This document shows, piece after piece, positions 1 to 5,324 of a stretch of DNA of 6,026 nucleotides. The notes under the pieces are model-generated. The model saw only the letters and a list, made by a program, of their open reading frames with translations, was not told the DNA's origin and made no database searches. Location of the stretch: contig JASIKV010000244.1 in the NCBI GenBank assembly GCA_030049455.1, positions 1 to 6,026 of the forward strand, read 5' to 3'. The first letter of the stretch is position 1, and each line of letters starts with the position of its first letter. Source of the stretch: Terriglobia bacterium (GTDB lineage Bacteria > Acidobacteriota > Terriglobia > UBA7540). Made by a program: the position numbers and the translations under genes.

Positions 1-458
1 ATCATCTTGGCGATGCGTTCCTTGAGTTTCTGTACGCGCCCCTTGCGCCAGGCCCAGACTTGCGGGCTGACGAAGTAGACCACGGGGATTCGCCGCTTTT
101 TGAGCTTCTTTGCCAATCGCAGGTTGAAATCCGGAAAGTCGATGAGGATGGCAAGCTGCGGCCGCCGGCTATCCACTTCCTCCAGAAGCCGATGAAATGC
201 CCGATAAACGCGGGGAAGGCCTTTAAGGACTTCGGTGATGCCGGCGATGGCGATGGCGTGAGCATCCACCACTGTATTCACACCCGCCTGGCGCATGGCC
301 TCGCCGCCACAACCGAAAAATTCCGCGCCCGCCAGGCGGGACTGAAGCCCTCGGGCGAGCCCCGCGCCGTAAATATCGCCTGAGCGCTCACCGGCCACGA
401 TCATTATTTTGGGATGGGAGCTTTGAGAGTCGGGCACACCTTTGGGATTGACGGGCAA
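1..458 (-). CDS. lpxB: Lipid-A-disaccharide synthase, 5' part (cut by left edge)
   Basis: LpxB is a peripheral inner-membrane GT-B glycosyltransferase that joins UDP-2,3-diacylglucosamine to lipid X (2,3-diacylglucosamine 1-phosphate), giving the disaccharide core of lipid A. About 152 codons are visible of a family length near 380; the reading frame is open to the left edge. Family motifs seen in order: KIMIVAGERSGD (glycine-rich N-terminal loop), FFGCGGEAM, a GITEVLKGLPRV stretch, LIDFPDFNLRLAKKLK and VVYFVSPQVWAWRKGR. The start is uncertain. TTG at 458-456 has a GAGGA Shine-Dalgarno-like motif (468-472) 9 nt upstream and is chosen here. GTG at 437-435 and ATG at 404-402 are in frame, but ATG falls inside the conserved KIMIVAGE strand, so it is probably too short. 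The gene begins 43 nt after the upstream ABC gene ends, so co-transcription is likely. Identity is confident; the start is not. Confidence 0.93.
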   Translation of the reverse strand, partial: MPVNPKGVPDSQSSHPKIMIVAGERSGDIYGAGLARGLQSRLAGAEFFGCGGEAMRQAGVNTVVDAHAIAIAGITEVLKGLPRVYRAFHRLLEEVDSRRPQLAILIDFPDFNLRLAKKLKKRRIPVVYFVSPQVWAWRKGRVQKLKERIAKM

Positions 459-501
459 GAGATTCGATCCTCACCCCAATTCTCTCACAACAGGGCGTGG
501 A

Positions 502-2376
502 TTAGGACCGTTCCGGCGACAATTCCGTTCCGGCCAGCACTCGCGCGGCAGAGACCTCCTGATCCTTGTATTGAAGCTGGTAGAGCTTGAAATAGATGCC
601 GCGCTGTTCGAGCAATTCCTGGTGGGTGCCGACTTCGCGGACGCGCCCTTTGTGCATGACCACAATTTTGGCGGCGTTCTGAATGGTGGAGAGGCGGTGC
701 GCAATCACCAGCGAAGTGCGGTTTTCAATCAGGCAGCGCAAGCCCTCGCGCAGCATGTGCTCGGTCTCGGGGTCAACGCTGGAAGTGGCTTCGTCGAGCA
801 CCAGAATGCGCGGATTGTGGGCCAGAGCGCGCGCGAAGGAAAGCAATTGCTTCTGACCGACGGAAAGGGTCGATCCGCGCTCGCGCACCGGCTCGTCAAA
901 ACCTCCGGGCAGGCTTTCAATAAAATCCAGAAGCTTTACTTGCCGGGCTGCGCTGCGAATCTGTGTGTCGGTGATGCCCGGTGTGCCCAGGCGTATGTTG
1001 CTCGCGATGGTGCCCGAAAAAAGGAAGGGGTCCTGCAACACGATTCCGTAGTTCCTGCGCAGATCGCGCAGCCGCAGGTCGCGGACGTCAATTCCGTCGA
1101 AGGTGATGGCGCCTTCCTGAATGTCGTAGAAACGCAAGAGCAGGTTGGTGAGAGTGGTTTTTCCTGCCCCGGTGTGGCCCACCACCGCCACGGTCTCACC
1201 GGGCTCGATAGAGAAGCTCACGTTGTCCAGAACCTTGTGATCGTCCTTGTAGGCAAACCCGACACGGCGGAATTCCACACGGCCGCTCGGTTTGGTGAGC
1301 TCATGGGGTCGCGGCGGATCGACGATCGTCACGGGGGTGTCGAGCAGCTTGAAGATGCGTTCTGAACTCGCCATCGCTGACTGCAAGAGGTTGTATTTGT
1401 CACTTAAATCCTGAATGGGCTTGAAGAACCGCTGCGAGTATTGGATGAACGCGAGTACCGTGCCCACGCTGACAGCGCCGCGAAGGGCCATTCCGCCCCC
1501 CTTGTAAATAATAATCGCGACCGCTATCACGCCCAGAAGCTCAACGGCGGGATAGAATAGGCCATAGGCCAGAATGGAATCCTTATAGGCTTCCATGTGC
1601 GTGCGGTTGATGGACTCGAACTCCTCAAAGCTGACGTTTTCACGATTAAAGAGTTGCAGCACCGCCATGCCGATCAGGTGCTCCTGCAAATAGGCGTTGA
1701 TGCGCGCAATCGCCACGCGGATGCGGCGGTAGGATTCGCGCACCGCTTGCCGGAACCACGCGGTCACCAGGAAAATCATGGGCAGCACGGAGAAGGTGAG
1801 CAATGCCAGTTTCCAGTTTACCGCCAGCATCACGATCACGATGCTCATCAGGGTAAAGAAATCCCCAAAAATGGCGACAACACCGGAGGAAAACAAATCG
1901 TTCAGAACGTCCACGTCTGTGGTGACGCGCGTCACCAGGCGGCCGACGGGATTGCGGTCGAAGAATGCCATTTCCAGCCGTTGCAGGTGAAGGAATATTT
2001 CCTTGCGCAGGTCGTACATCACCTTTTGTCCGACCATGTTCATGGCGAACGTCTGCGAAAACTCCAGGATGAAGCTCGCCAAAACGATGGGAAGGAAAAG
2101 CGCGAAGGCAATCTGGGAGATTCCAACGATCGGATCGGGGCTGAGGAAAGTTGCGAGAAACGCGGGAAGTTGCAGGTTGCGCACGGGATCGAGGTAGCGA
2201 TCCACTTCCACCTTCATCAGGTAGGCGGGCAGCGCCTGAAGCACGCCGTAGAGCAGCGTGGAGATGATCGCGAATAACGTCATGCGCCAATACGGGCGGA
2301 GATATACCACCAGACGGCGCATCAGCCGTGAGTCGTACGCTTTACCGAGTACTTCCTCTTCCTGGGCTGCGGGCAT
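502..2376 (-). CDS. ABC exporter half-transporter, MdlB/BmrD-like (consensus catalytic Glu)
   Basis: This 624-residue protein is a type IV ABC exporter half with an N-terminal six-helix membrane domain and a C-terminal ATPase domain. Hydrophobic stretches lie near residues 32-52, 84-106, 160-182, 186-206, 268-290 and 300-315. ATPase motifs: A-loop Tyr376, Walker A GHTGAGKTT (400-408), Q-loop Gln448, signature LSVGQ (504-508), Walker B ILVLDE (524-529) with catalytic Glu529, D-loop SSVD (532-535) and switch His560. The signature has Val in place of the usual third-position Gly, as in the MdlB/BmrD halves of heterodimeric exporters. It is therefore expected to pair with the 581-residue half encoded just upstream. 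Its own Walker A/B should form the active ATP site together with the partner's LSGGQ. ATG at 2376-2374 is preceded by TAAGG 5 nt upstream. Polar extensions of about 20 residues flank both ends. The substrate is unknown; MsbA-like lipid export is possible but unproven. Confidence 0.92.
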   Translation of the reverse strand: MPAAQEEEVLGKAYDSRLMRRLVVYLRPYWRMTLFAIISTLLYGVLQALPAYLMKVEVDRYLDPVRNLQLPAFLATFLSPDPIVGISQIAFALFLPIVLASFILEFSQTFAMNMVGQKVMYDLRKEIFLHLQRLEMAFFDRNPVGRLVTRVTTDVDVLNDLFSSGVVAIFGDFFTLMSIVIVMLAVNWKLALLTFSVLPMIFLVTAWFRQAVRESYRRIRVAIARINAYLQEHLIGMAVLQLFNRENVSFEEFESINRTHMEAYKDSILAYGLFYPAVELLGVIAVAIIIYKGGGMALRGAVSVGTVLAFIQYSQRFFKPIQDLSDKYNLLQSAMASSERIFKLLDTPVTIVDPPRPHELTKPSGRVEFRRVGFAYKDDHKVLDNVSFSIEPGETVAVVGHTGAGKTTLTNLLLRFYDIQEGAITFDGIDVRDLRLRDLRRNYGIVLQDPFLFSGTIASNIRLGTPGITDTQIRSAARQVKLLDFIESLPGGFDEPVRERGSTLSVGQKQLLSFARALAHNPRILVLDEATSSVDPETEHMLREGLRCLIENRTSLVIAHRLSTIQNAAKIVVMHKGRVREVGTHQELLEQRGIYFKLYQLQYKDQEVSAARVLAGTELSPERS

Positions 2377-2381
2377 TTAAA

Positions 2382-2386
2382 CCTTA
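2382..2386 (-). promoter_or_regulatory. Ribosome binding site of the 624-residue ABC gene
   Basis: The minus strand reads TAAGG, then 5 nt, then ATG at 2376. The motif sits directly after the 3' arm of the GC-rich stem-loop at 2388-2408, with one base between them, so folding and unfolding of the hairpin may influence access to this site. Confidence 0.6.
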
Positions 2387-2387
2387 G

Positions 2388-2408
2388 GAAGGCCGCCGGG
2401 CGGCCTTC
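2388..2408 (-). promoter_or_regulatory. GC-rich intercistronic stem-loop between the two ABC genes
   Basis: Arms GAAGGCCGCC and GGCGGCCTTC are perfect reverse complements around one central base. As RNA this gives about 9 base pairs closing a 3-nt loop, or 8 pairs closing a 5-nt loop. It starts 5 nt after the TAA of the 581-residue gene and ends just before the Shine-Dalgarno of the next gene. No U-tract follows it on the transcribed strand, so it does not look like an intrinsic terminator. A role in transcript stability, processing or translational coupling is inferred, not shown. Confidence 0.6.
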
Positions 2409-2413
2409 GCTCT

Positions 2414-4159
2414 TTAATCCTCTTTTTCCAGCGCTTCTTCAATTAACTGCTTGTTGTAGAGCTCCGCGTACGGGCCGTTCAGGCTGAGCAGTTCCGCGTG
2501 CGTGCCGCGCTCCACGATTTCGCCCTCGTGCAGCACCACAATTTCGTCGGCGCTCTGCACGGTTGAGACGCGATGGGAAATCAGAATGGTCGTTCGCCCC
2601 GCCATCACGCCGGTAAGCTGGCGGAGGATTGTCTCTTCCGTGTAGGTATCCACGCTGGAGAGCGCATCGTCCAGAATCAGGATGCGCGGATCGCGAATGA
2701 TGGCGCGGGAAATCGCCGTGCGCTGCTTCTGGCCGCCTGAAAGCGTCAGGCCGCGCTCACCCACCATGGTGTCAAAACGCTTGGGAAACCCGTTGATCTC
2801 CGAAAGAATGTTGGAAATTTCCGCCGAGCGCACCACTTGCGCGTCCGTTGCCTCGGGTGCGCCCAGACGGATATTTTCCCGGATGGATTCGCTGAACAGG
2901 AAGGTTTCCTGCGGCACAAACCCGATGTCGCTGCGAAGGACGTTCAGGGGAATCTTTTGAACGGGTTCACCGTCGATCAGCAGGGTTCCAGGGGGCGCAT
3001 CGTACAGGCGTGGAATCAGGCTGACCAGCGTGGACTTTCCCGCGCCCGTCGCGCCGACCACCGCAAGGGTTTTCCCGGCCGGAATGTGCAGATTGATGTT
3101 TTTGAGAATCTGACGGCCATTGTAGCTGAAGCTCAGGTTCCGGAACTCGATGTCCCCCATGAGCGCCGTGACCGGTTCCGCCGGCACATCGCGGTCATCG
3201 ATATCCGGCTGCGCTTCGAAGATGGTCATCAGCCGGCCCTGTGACGCCAGGCCGCGCTGCACCAGGTTGGTGGTCCAGCCCAGCGCGATGATGGGCCAAA
3301 TCAGATTGATCAGATAAACGTTAAAGGCTCCGAAGGTCCCCACCGTAATGACGTGATGGATCACATGTCTTCCGCCCACGATCAGGTACATCAGGAACGA
3401 TGCGGCAAACATCAGCGCCATGCACGGCCAAAGAAAGCTTGAGATCACAATCAGCCCTTTGTTTTTCTCCACGAAGTCGCGGTTCATCACGTCGAACGAA
3501 GCGATTTCCGCATCCTCCTGGCAGAAGGCGCGAAGCACGCGCACGCCCGAGAGGTTTTCCCGAACCCGCTCCGTCAGTTCTGAATAGAGCGCCTGGATTT
3601 TCTCGAAGCGCTCGTGAATTTTTGCGCCAAAGATTTTTACCGCCGCCGAGACAAATGGCAGGGGCGCCAGGGCCACGAGCGTCAGTTTCCAGTCCAGGTC
3701 CAGCATCAAGGCGACGGTGGAAACGCCCATCACCAGCGTTGTGGCGGAGTACATCACCCCCGGCCCGAACATGTTGCGGACCGCATTCAGGTCGTTGGTG
3801 AGTTTCGACATCAGGTCGCCAGTGCGATGCTCGGTGTAGTAACGCTGCGAGAGGCGCAACAGGTGGCGGAAGAGGTCGTTGCGCAAATCGTATTCCACGT
3901 CCCGCGAGATTCCGATGAGGATCCAGCGGGTCCAGAATTGGAAAACTGCCTTGAAAAGGGACAGGCCCAGGAGCACTCCCGCGACCATCAGCAATTGGCG
4001 GGCCTGGATAACACGCGTGATGTCGTCAATGCCGGTTTTGATGACCAGCGGAATAACCGCGCCCGCCAACTGCCCGATGGCGAGGCAGGTGAATCCGGCA
4101 ACATAGCGCGACTTGTAGCGCCGCAGGTACGGCCAAAGGGGTCGAAAGCGGGCCAGCAC
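2414..4159 (-). CDS. ABC exporter half-transporter, MdlA/BmrC-like (degenerate catalytic site)
   Basis: This 581-residue protein is an ABC exporter half with six predicted membrane helices (about 20-42, 56-80, 132-154, 157-175, 236-262 and 270-295) and a C-terminal ATPase domain. Motifs: Tyr346 as A-loop aromatic, Walker A GATGAGKST (369-377), Q-loop Gln417, perfect signature LSGGQ (473-477), Walker B ILILDD (493-498), D-loop SSVD (501-504) and switch His529. The residue after the Walker B Asp is Asp498 where active subunits have Glu. This marks the MdlA/BmrC/TM287 side of heterodimeric exporters, which carries a poorly hydrolysing ATP site. The start is GTG at 4159-4157, supported by GAAGGA 6 nt upstream. 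It lies 116 bp after recR, with a TATAAT box in the gap, and 37 nt before its likely partner. Expected location is the inner membrane; the substrate is unknown. Confidence 0.92.
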   Translation of the reverse strand: MLARFRPLWPYLRRYKSRYVAGFTCLAIGQLAGAVIPLVIKTGIDDITRVIQARQLLMVAGVLLGLSLFKAVFQFWTRWILIGISRDVEYDLRNDLFRHLLRLSQRYYTEHRTGDLMSKLTNDLNAVRNMFGPGVMYSATTLVMGVSTVALMLDLDWKLTLVALAPLPFVSAAVKIFGAKIHERFEKIQALYSELTERVRENLSGVRVLRAFCQEDAEIASFDVMNRDFVEKNKGLIVISSFLWPCMALMFAASFLMYLIVGGRHVIHHVITVGTFGAFNVYLINLIWPIIALGWTTNLVQRGLASQGRLMTIFEAQPDIDDRDVPAEPVTALMGDIEFRNLSFSYNGRQILKNINLHIPAGKTLAVVGATGAGKSTLVSLIPRLYDAPPGTLLIDGEPVQKIPLNVLRSDIGFVPQETFLFSESIRENIRLGAPEATDAQVVRSAEISNILSEINGFPKRFDTMVGERGLTLSGGQKQRTAISRAIIRDPRILILDDALSSVDTYTEETILRQLTGVMAGRTTILISHRVSTVQSADEIVVLHEGEIVERGTHAELLSLNGPYAELYNKQLIEEALEKED

Positions 4160-4165
4160 TCTTAT

Positions 4166-4171
4166 TCCTTC
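4166..4171 (-). promoter_or_regulatory. Strong ribosome binding site supporting the GTG start
   Basis: The minus strand reads GAAGGA followed by 6 nt and then GTG at 4159. This is the best Shine-Dalgarno match in the window, and it justifies the non-ATG start of the 581-residue ABC gene. Confidence 0.75.
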
Positions 4172-4223
4172 AGTTTCGAGCTTCTGATTCGGGCTGTGGA
4201 TCGAATTCCAACCCGGATATTAG

Positions 4224-4252
4224 ATTATAACGGAGGGAAGTGGTTACCTGCA
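4224..4252 (-). promoter_or_regulatory. Candidate promoter for the ABC pair and lpxB
   Basis: The minus strand carries a perfect TATAAT at 4229-4224, in the gap after recR. The expected transcription start is near 4217, leaving a leader of about 57 nt before the GTG of the first ABC gene. With a 17-nt spacer the -35 position (4252-4247) reads TGCAGG, a poor match to TTGACA, and there is no TG extension of the -10. The -10 is convincing as a string; the promoter as a whole is only a candidate. Confidence 0.4.
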
Positions 4253-4275
4253 TCGAGTTCGTGGCGATGGGAATG

Positions 4276-4875
4276 TCACATCTCGCGCCGGCCTTCCAGC
4301 GCCTTGAGCATGGTCACTTCGTCCGCGTACTCGAGTTCCGAACCCACGGGAACGCCCATGGCGATGCGGCTGACCTTCACGCCCAGGGGTTTAATGAGGC
4401 GGGAAATATAGACGGCGGTGGCTTCACCCTCCACGGTGGGGCTGGTGGCAAGAATCAATTCCTTCACCTTGCCGCCCTTCAGACGCTCGAGCAGGTTCTT
4501 GAGCTTTAATTGGTCGGGGCCAATGCCTTGCAGCGGCGAAAGCGTTCCGTGCAGAACGTGGTATTGCCCGTGAAATTCGCGCGTCTTCTCAACCGCGACG
4601 ACGTTGTAGGGGGTTTCGACGACGCAAATGACTTCCGCGTCGCGCTTGACATCGGCGCAATACTCGCAGGGATCGAGTTCCGTGAGGTTGTTGCACAAGC
4701 TGCACAGATGGATCTTGTCCTTTGCGTCGAGAATGGCGGTGGCCAGCCGCGCCACATCCTCGCGCGGAGTCCGCTCCAGATGGAAGGCTATGCGCTGCGC
4801 GGACTTCTGCCCGATGCCCGGCAGGCGCTTCAATTCGTCGATCAGGCGAGCCAGCGGCTCAGCATAGTCCTTCAT
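4276..4875 (-). CDS. recR: Recombination mediator RecR
   Basis: RecR acts with RecO (and RecF) to load RecA on gapped single-stranded DNA; in known structures it forms a ring-like clamp. At 199 residues it matches the usual family length of about 200. Domains in order: helix-hairpin-helix LPGIGQKSAQRIAFHL (18-33), a four-cysteine zinc motif (Cys58, Cys61, Cys70, Cys73), a Toprim domain starting at VICVVETP (82-89, with Glu87), the conserved stretches GTLSPLQGIGPD (110-121) and ATSPTVEGEATA (143-154), and the C-terminal IAMGVPVGSELEYAD (171-185). All key motifs are intact. ATG at 4875 aligns with the family N-terminus, but no Shine-Dalgarno is visible in the AT-rich bases before it. It is third in the dnaX-ybaB-recR cluster, separated from ybaB by 134 bp containing an inverted repeat. 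Confidence 0.97.
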   Translation of the reverse strand: MKDYAEPLARLIDELKRLPGIGQKSAQRIAFHLERTPREDVARLATAILDAKDKIHLCSLCNNLTELDPCEYCADVKRDAEVICVVETPYNVVAVEKTREFHGQYHVLHGTLSPLQGIGPDQLKLKNLLERLKGGKVKELILATSPTVEGEATAVYISRLIKPLGVKVSRIAMGVPVGSELEYADEVTMLKALEGRREM

Positions 4876-4910
4876 TATTTTCGAATGTGAGGGAAGCGAA
4901 ACTCAGGGAT

Positions 4911-4995
4911 TGGCAGGTTATAGGTGGTAGGTTGTAGGTGGGAAATGCTCCATTCGCTGTTCCACTCCCTGCCACATGCGACCTACCACCTACTC
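4911..4995. repeat. Inverted pair of degenerate 7-bp tandem repeat arrays
   Basis: The left array (4911-4938) is four contiguous heptamers on the plus strand: TGGCAGG, TTATAGG, TGGTAGG, TTGTAGG. The right array (4968-4995) runs in the opposite sense: CCTGCCA, CATGCGA, CCTACCA, CCTACTC; its second and fourth units are degenerate. The two arrays pair perfectly over 12 bp (4921-4932 with 4981-4992) and again over 4 bp (4938-4941 with 4972-4975), around a 30-base centre. It fills most of the ybaB-recR spacer. There is no U-tract after it in the direction of transcription. It resembles a short-tandem-repeat or REP/MITE-type intergenic element; its function is unknown. Confidence 0.75.
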
Positions 4996-5009
4996 GTTCG
5001 TCCCTTTCC

Positions 5010-5321
5010 TCAAGTTAACCCCGGCAAATTCAGGCCGCCGGCCAGGCTGCCCATTTGCCGCGACATCTGCTCGTCAACTTTTCGTGATGCCTCATTGAAG
5101 GCCGCCAGCAGCAGGTCCTGCAACATCTCGACGTCCTGTGAGGCGAAAAATTCCGGGTCGATTCGCACTTCGTGGAGCTGCTTCTGGCCGTTCATTTTGA
5201 CGGCAACCATTCCTCCGCCGGCGGCGGCCTCCACGATCAGCTCATCGAGTTGCTTCTGCAATTGTTCCTGGAATTGCTGGACTTGCTTCAGGATCTGTTG
5301 CATTTGTTGCAGGTTTTTCAT
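5010..5321 (-). CDS. ybaB: YbaB/EbfC family nucleoid-associated protein
   Basis: This 103-residue protein matches the small YbaB/EbfC family: dimeric DNA-binding proteins thought to act in nucleoid organisation and gene regulation, almost always encoded between dnaX and recR. It begins with a Gln-rich amphipathic helix (residues 2-28, likely coiled coil). The family core AAAGGGMVAVKMNGQKQ (32-48) follows, then VRIDPEFF (52-59), the helix MLQDLLLAAFNEASRKVDEQM (66-86, with AAFNEA as the family signature), and a Gly/Leu-rich tail ending LPGLT. ATG at 5321 has GGAG (5328-5331) 6 nt upstream, lying inside the last codons of dnaX. It starts 3 nt after the dnaX stop, so translational coupling is likely. 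Full length; no anomalies. Confidence 0.95.
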   Translation of the reverse strand: MKNLQQMQQILKQVQQFQEQLQKQLDELIVEAAAGGGMVAVKMNGQKQLHEVRIDPEFFASQDVEMLQDLLLAAFNEASRKVDEQMSRQMGSLAGGLNLPGLT

Positions 5322-5324
5322 CGC

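Noticed and set aside
2..265. 87-codon minus-strand frame at the left edge
   Set aside because: It is a shifted frame of lpxB; the true LpxB frame carries VAGERSGD, IDFPDFN and YFVSPQVWAW and simply has no stop inside the window.
1017..1022. A6 run in the ABC gene as a frameshift site
   Set aside because: Only six bases long, inside a well-conserved stretch just after the Q-loop, in a gene with no tradition of frameshifting.
442..1365. 307-codon open frame on the plus strand
   Set aside because: It lies antisense to the ATPase half of the 624-residue ABC gene, whose motifs are unmistakable. Its translation shows no recognisable domain, and long antisense frames are common in G+C-rich genes.
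1597..2277. 226-codon plus-strand and 214-codon minus-strand frames
   Set aside because: Both overlap the membrane domain of the same ABC gene in other frames; their composition is His/Gln/Arg-rich and unlike a real protein.
2388..2408. Hairpin as an intrinsic terminator
   Set aside because: On the transcribed strand it is followed by CTAAGGTTTAAATG rather than a U-tract, and it lies between two genes that should be co-expressed.
3614..4411. 265-codon plus-strand frame running across the recR-ABC gap
   Set aside because: It is antisense to the start of the 581-residue ABC gene and the end of recR, has no family motif, and crosses the gap that holds the minus-strand TATAAT and Shine-Dalgarno.
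4921..4992. Inverted repeat as a terminator between ybaB and recR
   Set aside because: There is no U-run after the stem in the minus direction, and recR is expected to be read with ybaB.
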